From assembly GCA_036823255.1 (NCBI GenBank), contig DAISGC010000074.1, positions 1-19,390 of the forward strand: DNA of 19,390 nt. The letters run 5' to 3'. Under the pieces are notes generated by a model. The model was not told the origin of the DNA and made no database searches. It worked only from the letters and a program-made list of their open reading frames with translations. A program made the position numbers and the translations under genes. Shown here in pieces: positions 6,632-13,861 of the stretch. Within the stretch, counting starts at the first letter, position 1. Every line of letters starts with the position of its first letter. The stretch comes from UBA4658 sp002405485 (GTDB lineage Bacteria; Planctomycetota; Phycisphaerae; Phycisphaerales; UBA1924).

Positions 6632-6643
6632 GTCCCGCGGGAC
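6632..6643 (-). repeat. Perfect 12-bp palindrome in the dockerin-gene leader
   Basis: GTCCCGCGGGAC is self-complementary and lies 33 nt upstream of the ATG at 6599, inside the predicted 5' leader. It could be an operator or part of a leader hairpin. Confidence 0.5.
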
Positions 6644-6678
6644 CGGACCTGCCACCTCAAGTCGGGGTCAGAATGAGG

Positions 6679-6696
6679 CAGGAAACGATCTTCCTG
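6679..6696 (-). repeat. 6-bp inverted repeat near the predicted transcription start
   Basis: CAGGAA (6679-6684) and TTCCTG (6691-6696) are inverted around 6 nt, immediately downstream of the -10 hexamer on the minus strand. A hairpin at the 5' end of the mRNA is possible. Confidence 0.4.
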
Positions 6697-6702
6697 TGAG
6701 AG

Positions 6703-6731
6703 ATTCTATAACGAGCTTGGCCTTTGCCCAA
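6703..6731 (-). promoter_or_regulatory. Promoter of the Cys-rich dockerin gene
   Basis: On the minus strand TTGGGC (6731-6726) is spaced 17 nt from TAGAAT (6708-6703). The 5' leader would be about 100 nt. The same TAGAATCT -10 context precedes the other secreted dockerin gene at 9664-9671. Confidence 0.5.
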
Positions 6732-6828
6732 GAGAAACTTCGTTCTCTCCACCCTTCTGATCGGTTTTGGGGCCATCGCGGCTTCCCAAGCCCAGACCGA
6801 TGGGCACTCCCCAGAGAAACTACCAGTG

Positions 6829-7713
6829 TCATCCGCTCGTCAGCCGAGCCGCGCCCATCGCCGCGTGGAAGTCGCTGGACCCCGCACGCAACGTCCAATC
6901 CGTTCGGGCAATCCCCGTCAGACCCCGGGAAACCTCCTGATGGGTTCGAGCCAGAACCGGCGCCAAGCGCGTCCCGACCCCGCCCAGCACCGCGATGACC
7001 TGCGGCCGATACACAGCGTGTGCAATCCGCAGCAGCCGAACCAGTGCAGCCAAGGGTGCCTTGGATGGGTCCAGCTCGCCCCGCACCAGCACCTCCTCGG
7101 TCCGCTCGCCGAATCGCGCCCGAAGCGCGGGCACGCCCAGATATGCCTCCGCCGACCCACGCCCACCGTCGGGTCCTGTTGGCACATTCGGCTCGAGATC
7201 CGCAAGCGACACATCCACCTGTCCAAGGTGTCCCGGCCCGCGCCCGGACACGATCAGGGGACGATGGTCCGGCCCGTCCAGCACCGCCGCCCCGATCCCG
7301 GTGCCCATGCTCAACGCCAGCAGCCGGCCTTCGACTCTGTGCGTGACCGCAAAGTCGTGGGCCGCGGCGTGCGCGTCGGTCCATGAGCTCACCCGCCCCC
7401 CCGGGCTCAGCAGCCCACTCCCGGCCTGGTCCACGAGTTCCCGCACCGTGAGCCCTTCGATCCCCGGCACGTTCACGGCCCGGATGATCCGCCCCTCCGC
7501 ATCGGCCAGCCCTGGGGCGCACACACCCACGCACCCGATCTTCGGCCGCACCTCTCCCGGAATGTCCGCAAGCGTGCGCCGCAGCGATTCAACGAGTGCC
7601 GGCTGGTTCGGCCGGTGATAGACCAGACTGCGAGCGGCCAGCACCCGCTCGCCGCGTTCGTCCAGCACCGCGACCTTCGTCGACGTCCCGCCGATGTCGA
7701 TTCCGAGCACCAT
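6829..7713 (-). CDS. ROK-family protein lacking the zinc site
   Basis: The 294-residue product has the ROK/sugar-kinase ATP-binding layout: D6-I-G-G-T near the N-terminus (phosphate 1), A-x-W-T-D-A-H-A-A-A-type motif with the catalytic-base position D113, L-S-M-G-T-G-I-G at 134-141 (phosphate 2) and G-G-V-G-T-R near 244 (adenosine). What is odd is the sugar/zinc region. The usual E-x-G-H reads H162-L-G-Q165, and the C-x-C-G-x2-G-C-x-E block reads G-P-D-G-G-R-G-S-A-E, so all four zinc ligands are absent while the flanking A-E-A-Y-L-G is kept. It may therefore phosphorylate an unusual substrate or have lost kinase function. There is no N-terminal DNA-binding domain, so it is not an NagC/Mlc-type repressor. 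The ATG at 7713 starts the first motif directly. A TATTGT hexamer lies 5 nt upstream, and there is no SD. Confidence 0.82.
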   Translation of the reverse strand: MVLGIDIGGTSTKVAVLDERGERVLAARSLVYHRPNQPALVESLRRTLADIPGEVRPKIGCVGVCAPGLADAEGRIIRAVNVPGIEGLTVRELVDQAGSGLLSPGGRVSSWTDAHAAAHDFAVTHRVEGRLLALSMGTGIGAAVLDGPDHRPLIVSGRGPGHLGQVDVSLADLEPNVPTGPDGGRGSAEAYLGVPALRARFGERTEEVLVRGELDPSKAPLAALVRLLRIAHAVYRPQVIAVLGGVGTRLAPVLARTHQEVSRGLTGIARTDWTLRAGSSDFHAAMGAARLTSG

Positions 7714-7718
7714 GCCGG

Positions 7719-7724
7719 ACAATA
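7719..7724 (-). promoter_or_regulatory. Probable -10 element of the ROK gene, leaderless type
   Basis: On the minus strand TATTGT is followed by CCGGC and the ATG at 7713, a 5-nt gap, with no Shine-Dalgarno sequence. Confidence 0.4.
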
Positions 7725-7811
7725 GAGCGAGCCCGTGCGTGGTGAGTTCTCTCCAATCCCGATCCGGGTCGGCAGTCGCGGGAGCGCCAAGCGAAACGAC
7801 GCAGAGTGCGG

Positions 7812-7817
7812 TACCCT
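7812..7817 (+). promoter_or_regulatory. Possible -10 element of the BamD-like/LptE-like operon
   Basis: TACCCT lies 9 nt before the first ATG (7827) and 12 nt before a second ATG (7830). No SD is present. The arrangement fits a very short leader or none. Confidence 0.3.
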
Positions 7818-7826
7818 GATCCCTGC

Positions 7827-9029
7827 ATGATGCGCCGGACCAACCGCCAACGAACGCTCCCGATCCTCGCACTCGCCCTCGCCGCCAGCGGCGCGTCCGC
7901 TCAGGGCCCCGAGTACCGCATGGACGAGTCCGGAAACTGGGTGCTCGTCAGCACACCGGCCGCCGGGAGCGACGAGGCCCTCATCGCCGCGGCTCGCAAA
8001 GATCTCGCCGAGGTCCGGCCCGCCGACGCTCGGCGTGCGGTGAGCGAGTGGATCGAGCGCAACGACCGCACCCGCAACCCTCGGCTCGCCGAGGCCCTGC
8101 TCATCCGCGCCGACGCCCTCACCGCCGAGGGTGACGAGTACGAGGCGCTCTACGACTATGAGCGGGTCATCAAGGAGTTCCCGGCGACCCCGAGCTTCAT
8201 CACCGCCGTGGAACGCGAACTGGACATCGGCGTGCGGTACTGCGCCGGACTTCGACGCAAGCTGCTTGGCGTGCGCGTGCTGGATGCCACGGACATCGGC
8301 GAAGAGCTGCTCATCCGCGTCCAGGAGCGCATGCCCTCCTCCCGGCTCGCCGAACGCGCCGGCATCGAGCTCGCCGACTATTACTACCGCGAGCGGAATC
8401 TCGACCTGGCCGTCGACGCCTACGACCTGTTCATCCAGAACTATCCCAAGTCGCAGTATCTGCAGCGGGCCATGCAGCGCCGGATCTATGCCACGATCGG
8501 GCGATTCAAGGGCCCGCGCTACGACGGCTCGGCACTCATCGACGCCAGGATTCTCACCCGCCGATACGCCGCCCTCTTCCCCGCCGAGGCCCAGAAAGCC
8601 GGGCTCGATGACGGGCTGCTCACACGCCTGGACGAATCCAGCGCCGAAGAACTCATGGAGGGTGCCCAGTGGTACCTGCGTCGTGACGACGACGTCGCCG
8701 CCAGATACATGCTGCGCCGGTTGATCCGCGATCATCCCAAGTCCGCCGCCGCTCAGCGGGCGCTCACCATGCTCCAGGAGCGCAACTGGCCGCTGGGCCA
8801 GGCGTCCAAGCCCGACTCGGCAAATGATGCCTCGCCTGCGAATGCCACCGCCCCTGCCCCTGCGACTCCCCCTGCCCCCGCCCGGGTCGAGCCGGATCGG
8901 GTCGACGAGCGTCCCCCGCCGGTGACTCCTCGGCGGACACGCCCCGCCGACGCTCCCCCCACCCCACCCTCAGAACCCCCGGCGACCCCCGCTTCTCCCT
9001 CGCCCGCATCGGAGCCCAGCACGCCATGA
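7827..9029 (+). CDS. BamD-like TPR outer-membrane assembly protein
   Basis: The 400-residue product carries a signal peptide (basic start, hydrophobic stretch, cleavage near A-S-A-Q, residue about 25). Helical repeats of the TPR type cover about residues 50-325, including A-L-Y-D-Y-E-R-V-I-K-E-F-P, the A-D-Y-Y-Y-R-E-R-N-L-D-L-A-V-D-A-Y-D segment with F-I-Q-N-Y-P-K-S, and L-I-R-D-H-P-K-S-A. This pattern matches BamD/YfiO-type proteins that help fold outer-membrane beta-barrels. No lipobox Cys is present, unlike E. coli BamD, so it is probably soluble in the periplasm or held by partners. Residues about 328-400 are a Pro/Ala/Ser-rich disordered tail. The start is one of two adjacent ATGs (7827 or 7830). 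The last 4 nt overlap the start of the LptE-like gene, so the two form an operon for envelope biogenesis. Confidence 0.72.
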   Translation: MMRRTNRQRTLPILALALAASGASAQGPEYRMDESGNWVLVSTPAAGSDEALIAAARKDLAEVRPADARRAVSEWIERNDRTRNPRLAEALLIRADALTAEGDEYEALYDYERVIKEFPATPSFITAVERELDIGVRYCAGLRRKLLGVRVLDATDIGEELLIRVQERMPSSRLAERAGIELADYYYRERNLDLAVDAYDLFIQNYPKSQYLQRAMQRRIYATIGRFKGPRYDGSALIDARILTRRYAALFPAEAQKAGLDDGLLTRLDESSAEELMEGAQWYLRRDDDVAARYMLRRLIRDHPKSAAAQRALTMLQERNWPLGQASKPDSANDASPANATAPAPATPPAPARVEPDRVDERPPPVTPRRTRPADAPPTPPSEPPATPASPSPASEPSTP

Positions 9030-9586
9030 GCCACGATTCGAGCATCCCCGGGCTCGCCCACGTTCGACCCGTTCTCTTTGCATGCGCGGTCGCTGCCGCC
9101 ACCCTCGGCGCCCTCGTCGGCTGCGCATCGGACCCGACCAAGGGGTACGCCTTCACCGCGGCCCACGACGACACCATCCGGACCGTCGCCGTCCCGGTCT
9201 TCAAGAACCCAACATACATCGAAGGCATCGAGGTCGATCTCACCGACGCCATCATCAAGGAGATCCAGCGATCCACCCCCTGGCGCGTCGCTCCTGAGGG
9301 GGCGGCCAACAGCACGCTCCTCGGCACGATCGTCGCTCACCGCATGCGCCGCCTCTCCATCGCCCGCGATACCGGACTCGGCCAGGAGATGCTCGTGGAG
9401 CTCACCGTCGACTTCGAGTTCAAGGACGTCCGGACTGGCAAAACCATCGTGGCCCGAAAGAACTTCACCGCGAGCGACACCTTCGTCCCCACCAGGCCGG
9501 TAGGCGAACGCCTGGAACTCGGTCAGTACGGGGCCGTCCAGAAGCTCGCCCGCGACATCGTCGCCGAGCTGCGTTCCGACTGGTAG
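9026..9586 (+). CDS. LptE-like LPS-assembly lipoprotein
   Basis: The 186-residue product has a signal sequence ending in a lipobox (L-V-G-C, Cys33) and a beta-alpha-beta domain. Its segments V-A-V-P-V-F-K-N-P-T-Y and E-V-D-L-T-D-A-I-I-K-E-I-Q resemble the LptE family, whose proteins plug the LptD barrel and help deliver LPS to the outer membrane. Later parts (L-L-G-T-I-V, E-L-T-V-D-F-E-F-K-D, G-K-T-I-V-A-R-K-N-F, then a final amphipathic helix) also fit this fold. It starts within the stop of the BamD-like gene (ATGA overlap at 9026-9029), which indicates translational coupling. Both products would act at the outer membrane. LptD is not in the window. The family call rests on pattern only, since LptE is poorly conserved. 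Confidence 0.75.
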   Translation: MSHDSSIPGLAHVRPVLFACAVAAATLGALVGCASDPTKGYAFTAAHDDTIRTVAVPVFKNPTYIEGIEVDLTDAIIKEIQRSTPWRVAPEGAANSTLLGTIVAHRMRRLSIARDTGLGQEMLVELTVDFEFKDVRTGKTIVARKNFTASDTFVPTRPVGERLELGQYGAVQKLARDIVAELRSDW

Positions 9587-9606
9587 ACCCCCACAATGCC
9601 GCGTTC

Positions 9607-9627
9607 TGGGGCCGAACTGTGGCCCCG
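9607..9627 (+). terminator. Weak hairpin after the BamD-like/LptE-like operon
   Basis: GGGGCC (9608-9613) and GGCCCC (9621-9626) form a 6-bp stem with a 7-nt loop, 21 nt past the lptE-like stop. No T-run follows, so it may be only a weak or rho-assisted terminator. Confidence 0.35.
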
Positions 9628-9640
9628 GGATCTGAGATCG

Positions 9641-9669
9641 CTGGCACGAACAGGGGCATGTTCTAGAAT
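9641..9669 (+). promoter_or_regulatory. Promoter of the NAGPA/GH10-like gene
   Basis: CTGGCA (9641-9646) is 17 nt from TAGAAT (9664-9669). The transcription start would lie near 9676, giving a leader of about 60 nt that contains the palindrome at 9678-9696. Confidence 0.4.
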
Positions 9670-9677
9670 CTTCCTTG

Positions 9678-9696
9678 GTGGGCCGATATCGCCCAC
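9678..9696 (+). repeat. Interrupted palindrome in the 5' leader
   Basis: GTGGGC (9678-9683), one extra C, GATATC (9685-9690) and GCCCAC (9691-9696) would be an 18-bp perfect palindrome but for the single C at 9684. It lies at the predicted transcription start. Confidence 0.5.
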
Positions 9697-9736
9697 AGAT
9701 TCTGATCGTTCCGATGTCCGTCCGGAGGTTGTGCGC

Positions 9737-12340
9737 ATGAACGACGGCCAGGTTGCCGCCGGTGTGTTCCCGCTCGCTCGCCGATTGATCGCCCTGGCGG
9801 TCGGGGCGGTCACCTGCGCGATCGCCGTCCCGTGCCTTGGAACGCCGATCGTCGTCGAAGAGATCGTCCGGATCACGCCCGGGGGCACCGTTCGCGGGCT
9901 GCTCGCGACCGTGGACCTGACCGATCCCCGGGTGCAGATCGTCACGACCGGATCCACGTCCGGCTCCTGCGGCGACGCGACGCTGACGACGGTGCCCTCA
10001 TGGCGCACCTCGGTCGCGGCGGATCTGGCGATCAACGCCAACTTCTTCTCCACATGCTCCGGATCGCGGGCCGACATCATCGGGCTGGCCTTCGCCGACG
10101 GCGTGGAGGTCTCGCCCGCGCGACAGTTTCAGCCGACCTCGCTCCCGGATCCGGCGATCACCTTCACGCAGAACCGCGTCGCCGCGATCGACTATGTCGC
10201 CCCCGGCTCGACCTCAGGAGTCTGGGACGCGGTCGCCGGCGTGGGGCCTTCGAACACCGACTCCGACCCGGGGACGATGCTGGTCACCGACGGGGTGAAC
10301 ACCGGGGCGACGGCTCGGGTAACGCCGCTGACACGCGAGCCCCGAACAGCGGTGGCCGTGAATCGAACGGGCACGATCCTCTACATGCTCGTCATCGACG
10401 GGCGACAGCCCACATGGTCAGTCGGGATGACGCTCCCGGAAGTCGCGGATCTGTTCCTGGAGCGAGGAGCATGGCGCGCGATCAACCTGGACGGAGGCGG
10501 CTCGTCCTCGTTCGTGTTTCGAAGACCCGACGGCTCGATCCAGCAGAACAAGCCCAGCGACTCGGGAAACGTGTTCCGGGCCGTGAGCAACCACCTGGGC
10601 ATCAAGCTCGCCGCGTCGACCGTGACCGATCGCTGGGATCGGCCGATCCGCGGGGTGTGGATGCGGCCCCCGGGCTCGATCGGCACGGGCTATCCGAACC
10701 TGGCGAACTTCGCGGTCTTTGAGTCGCAGATCCAGACGCTCGCGGCCAACGGCATCCGCGACGTGTACCTCGAGACGCTCTTCTGGGGCCGGGACACCGG
10801 CGTCGGGAACAGCGCGAACTTTCCTCCTCGGTTCGGATCCACCGACTATCTGGCCCAGGCGATCATCATCGCGGCCCGCTACGGCGTGCGGGTTCATTCG
10901 TGGTGCGAGACGGGATATCTGGACTTCGGAGCAAGCCCCTCGCCATTCCTCGCCGCCAACCCGTCGTTCGTGGTGAAGCATGTCTCGGTCGCCCGAAACG
11001 AGGCGACGAATCCCGATCCGTGCACGACGCCGAACACGTTCACCGGAGATCTGGCGAACCAGCGGTTCGTGAATCTCGGCAATCCGGGCGTGCGCAGCGC
11101 GCTGAACGAGTACTTCGCGAACCTCGCCGAGCGGTATCCCGGGCTCGCGGGCATTCAGGCGGACTACCACTTCTTTCCGCTGGGCGACGCTCCGGCGAAC
11201 ACCAGCAACAACGCCTGCTGGAGCTATGACTCCTGGACGCTCGCGAACTTCCGGGACGCCGCGGGCACGCTGGTGAATCCGCTTCCGTTTGCCACCAACT
11301 GCACGGGCAACGTGACGATCAACGGCACGACGGGGGTGATCTCGGCGGGAGCGCACCCGAACCTGATCAACTGGCATCGGGCCAACATCACCGAGGCACT
11401 GGTGCAGTTGCGGGCGAGCACGCAGCAGGCCGCGCCGACGATGTCCTTCTCCTCGGTGAGCTTCGGCGCATGGAACTCGGCGTTGCACGTGAGCAAGTGC
11501 ATCGATCTGCCGAGCTGGGGCACGCGGATGGGCACCGAGGCGGTGTTCATCATGGCCTACCAGACCTCGACCGCCGGGATCTCCAACGAGCTCAGCTTCG
11601 CGCAGAGCGCGCTCCCGGGCCGGCGCGTGGTCGCCGGTCTTGCCAATCTGACCAACACGACCCGTCCCACGATCACCCAGCAGCTCGACACCATGCGGGC
11701 CCGCGGCATCGAGGACTTCTGCTGGTTCGACGCGCCGACGTTCATCAACAACCCGGCATTCCTGACCCAGCTCAGCACCTGGCTCAACACCACCGGCGCG
11801 GCCCAGGTCGGCGACATCAACCGCGACGGCTTCATCGACGCCCGGGATCGCTCGCTCTTCAGCACGCTCTTCACCGGCACGCCCGTAGCCACCACCCCCG
11901 GCACGATCCGGTACGACCTGAACAACGACGGCACCATCAACGCCGAGGACCTCCGCCTGCTCAATCGCCAGTTCTCGCGCTGGCGCTTCGGAGAAGACGG
12001 CGTGGTCGACTTCCGCGATCTGCAGGCCCTTCGCAACAGCTTCGTCGCCGGCAGCGCTCCCGGACCGACCACCCCGCTGAACCTCTATGACCTCAACGGC
12101 GACGGCTCGGTCAACCTTGCCGATGAGCAGATCCTGTACGGCTTTGTCACCGTCCCGCTGAACCTGCCGCCGAACACCGACGTCAATCGCGACGGCGTAG
12201 TGGACATCAACGATCTCATCACCCAGCTCACCGGGACCGCTCTGGACGTGAACCGGGACGGCATCATCAACTCCGAAGACTCGGCGACGCTCGTGGCCGC
12301 GCTTCGAGCGATGGAAGCGGCGGACATCAATCAGCGGTGA
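9737..12340 (+). CDS. Secreted NAGPA-domain/GH10-like glycosidase with dockerin-type calcium repeats
   Basis: The 867-residue product has a signal peptide (residues 1 to about 36) and three parts. Residues about 37-290 form a phosphodiester-glycosidase (NAGPA/DUF2233) domain, shown by N-A-N-F-F, P-R-T-A-V-A-V and I-N-L-D-G-G-G-S-S (249-257). Residues about 300-690 resemble the GHL10/family-10-like glycosyl hydrolases: I-R-G-V-W at 304, then Y-L-E-T-L-F-W-G, A-A-R-Y-G-V-R-V-H-S-W and a later Q-A-D-Y-H-F-F. Residues 693-867 hold about six dockerin/EF-hand-like loops (variants of D-x-N-x-D-G-x-I/V-x-x-x-D) that would bind calcium. It probably acts outside the cell or at its surface on polysaccharides, with an unknown substrate. 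A GGAGG at 9724-9728, 8 nt before the ATG, fixes the start. It is transcribed alone. Confidence 0.85.
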   Translation: MNDGQVAAGVFPLARRLIALAVGAVTCAIAVPCLGTPIVVEEIVRITPGGTVRGLLATVDLTDPRVQIVTTGSTSGSCGDATLTTVPSWRTSVAADLAINANFFSTCSGSRADIIGLAFADGVEVSPARQFQPTSLPDPAITFTQNRVAAIDYVAPGSTSGVWDAVAGVGPSNTDSDPGTMLVTDGVNTGATARVTPLTREPRTAVAVNRTGTILYMLVIDGRQPTWSVGMTLPEVADLFLERGAWRAINLDGGGSSSFVFRRPDGSIQQNKPSDSGNVFRAVSNHLGIKLAASTVTDRWDRPIRGVWMRPPGSIGTGYPNLANFAVFESQIQTLAANGIRDVYLETLFWGRDTGVGNSANFPPRFGSTDYLAQAIIIAARYGVRVHSWCETGYLDFGASPSPFLAANPSFVVKHVSVARNEATNPDPCTTPNTFTGDLANQRFVNLGNPGVRSALNEYFANLAERYPGLAGIQADYHFFPLGDAPANTSNNACWSYDSWTLANFRDAAGTLVNPLPFATNCTGNVTINGTTGVISAGAHPNLINWHRANITEALVQLRASTQQAAPTMSFSSVSFGAWNSALHVSKCIDLPSWGTRMGTEAVFIMAYQTSTAGISNELSFAQSALPGRRVVAGLANLTNTTRPTITQQLDTMRARGIEDFCWFDAPTFINNPAFLTQLSTWLNTTGAAQVGDINRDGFIDARDRSLFSTLFTGTPVATTPGTIRYDLNNDGTINAEDLRLLNRQFSRWRFGEDGVVDFRDLQALRNSFVAGSAPGPTTPLNLYDLNGDGSVNLADEQILYGFVTVPLNLPPNTDVNRDGVVDINDLITQLTGTALDVNRDGIINSEDSATLVAALRAMEAADINQR
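11813..12337 (+). other. Dockerin-type calcium-loop array (six loops)
   Basis: Six acidic loops are visible, written D-I-N-R-D-G, D-L-N-N-D-G, G-E-D-G, D-L-N-G-D-G, D-V-N-R-D-G and D-V-N-R-D-G. They are unevenly spaced across 175 residues. They differ from the GC-type dockerin at 4581-4758 in having type-I-like loops and no terminal G-G-C. Confidence 0.75.
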
Positions 12341-12458
12341 TCGCCGCGGGCAAAGCACGCCGCCCGATGGACATGGCGCACGGTCGCCGCCCCTGCATGA
12401 TCACACGCCGCTGGTGTCTGGAACCCGTGGCCGATGGGGCCTGTGCTCAGATGGCATG

Positions 12459-12487
12459 AAAAAGGCCGGGGCGTGTGCGCCCCGGCC
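12459..12487 (-). terminator. Rho-independent terminator of the TlpA-like gene
   Basis: GGCCGGGGCG (12464-12473) and CGCCCCGGCC (12478-12487) form a perfect 10-bp stem with a 4-nt loop. On the minus strand five T follow (12463-12459). It lies 31 nt past the stop at 12519. Confidence 0.9.
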
Positions 12488-12518
12488 CGTCGATCCACGG
12501 TTGGCCGTCAGAGCAGGG

Positions 12519-13637
12519 TCAGTTGCTCCCGCCCTCGTACTCCTTCAGCGTCGCCTCGAGCTGCGCCTTCATGTCCTCCTGCTGCGGATCCTTGCTCAGC
12601 GCGGCGATGGCTTTCTTCTGCAGCTCGATCGCCTTGACCTTGTCGCCCTTGAGCCAGTAGCAGCGAGCCAGCGTGTCCAGGATCGCGCCGTCCTTCTCCT
12701 CGGAGATTCGGACGGCCTCCTTGGCGGCACGCATCGCAAAGTCCACGTCCTTCTTCTTCACGTCGCCGTCCGGATCGACGATGTTCCAGGCGATCGTGTT
12801 CAGCGTCTGCGCGTCCTTCTGCGCGATCGCGTGATCCACGAGCGTCGCGCCCGTCTTGTACGCCGCGTCATAGTCGCCGGCGAGCATCTGCAGCTCATAC
12901 TTCACCGGCAGCATGTCCTTCGCCGACTTCGGGTACTTGGCCTCGAACGCCGCCAGCAGCTTCAGTGAGCCCTGCGGGTCGCTGTCGGCCTCGGCGAAGA
13001 TCGCCTGCCGCTCCTCGCCCATCTTCTTGAGTTTCGCCGGACCGGTCTTGTAGTCCCACGTGCCGGCGAGCACGTCGTCGAGCACATAGTCCAGCTCGCT
13101 CGGGGTGCCGTACCACGCCACGTTGCCCTTCTGATCGATCACGAACGAGGCCGGAATGCCCCGCAGCCGCGCCGCCTTCATGTAGTTGTTCACCGTCGCT
13201 CCGGCGCGATCCCAGGCGATTGTGTAGCCCATGACCTCGCCCTTCTCGGCGACCATCTTCTCGACGTCCTCGATCTTGTCGCGCAGACCCGGCGAGGCCA
13301 CGCCGATGACCGTCAGGCCCTTGTCCTTGTGCGACTTCTGCAGCTCCGTCAGGTGCGGCATCGCCGCACGGCACGGCGCGCACCACGTCGCCCAGAACTC
13401 CACCACGTACACCTTCCCCGGCTCGAACTTCACTTCCCCGCCCTTGACCCACTTCTCGATCTCCATCGCCGGTGCGGGCTCGCCCTCGGCCAGCCGGGCC
13501 CGGTCGACCTTCTTGTCCGCAGCCGGCTCCTTCGCCGCCGGCCGCTCCTTCGCGGGCGGGGGCTCGCTGTTCTGCCCCATGGCCTGACCACAGGCAACCA
13601 CCAGAGCGACCGCCGAAAGCAGCATCAGTCGATTCAT
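12519..13637 (-). CDS. TlpA/ResA-like thioredoxin-fold protein with helical C-terminal extension
   Basis: The 372-residue product begins with a hydrophobic export sequence. V-V-A-C at residues 13-16 could be a lipobox, or cleavage may follow A-M-G (residue 21). A Pro/Ala/Lys/Glu-rich linker (25-50) leads to a redoxin domain (about 51-190) with W-C-A-P-C (Cys86, Cys89), F-W-A-T-W before it and the cis-Pro G-I-P-A-S-F at 160-165. It would reduce or shuttle disulfides in the periplasm, as in cytochrome c maturation or related thiol pathways. Residues about 215-372 are helical with TPR-like character (A-E-A-D-S-D-P-Q-G-S, Y-E-L-Q-M-L-A-G-D-Y-D-A-A-Y, and C-Y-W-L-K-G-D-K-V-K-A-I-E), an extension beyond the usual TlpA length. 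GGAG 8 nt before the ATG at 13637 sets the start. Confidence 0.85.
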   Translation of the reverse strand: MNRLMLLSAVALVVACGQAMGQNSEPPPAKERPAAKEPAADKKVDRARLAEGEPAPAMEIEKWVKGGEVKFEPGKVYVVEFWATWCAPCRAAMPHLTELQKSHKDKGLTVIGVASPGLRDKIEDVEKMVAEKGEVMGYTIAWDRAGATVNNYMKAARLRGIPASFVIDQKGNVAWYGTPSELDYVLDDVLAGTWDYKTGPAKLKKMGEERQAIFAEADSDPQGSLKLLAAFEAKYPKSAKDMLPVKYELQMLAGDYDAAYKTGATLVDHAIAQKDAQTLNTIAWNIVDPDGDVKKKDVDFAMRAAKEAVRISEEKDGAILDTLARCYWLKGDKVKAIELQKKAIAALSKDPQQEDMKAQLEATLKEYEGGSN

Positions 13638-13721
13638 CGAAACCACTCCTTCCACAACCAGCCCGGCGCGAGAGGCCTTGACGCCGTCGGTTCGTGCGTT
13701 GTGTGTCCTCCCCCGTGCGCC

Positions 13722-13727
13722 ATCCTA
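13722..13727 (-). promoter_or_regulatory. Possible -10 element of the TlpA-like gene
   Basis: On the minus strand TAGGAT followed by GGCG lies about 85 nt upstream of the ATG, matching the TAGGATGG strings before the nuclease-like gene and mcsA. No -35 is clear. Confidence 0.3.
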
Positions 13728-13861
13728 CCTCATACCGGCTTATCGGCCTTGGGTCTCCTCGGCTCGGATTTTCCCGTCGACCAGCTCCCTCCCCACCGCT
13801 CGCCGCGACTCGACGAGCAGGGCCCGGGCCGGACCCCAAAAAGACGAAAATTCAGGATCAA

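Noticed and set aside
6724..7386. Plus-strand frame with TTG start whose first 25 residues look like a signal peptide ending A-S-Q-A-Q
   Set aside because: After about 30 residues it becomes Arg/Pro-rich and antisense to the ROK gene, with no SD. It also overlaps the dockerin-gene promoter. It could be a gene remnant, but nothing else supports this.
9642..9657. Sigma-54-like promoter starting TGGCACG
   Set aside because: The -24 half looks right, but the GC of the -12 half is one nt off the required spacing and TTGC is absent. A housekeeping-type CTGGCA-17-TAGAAT fits better.
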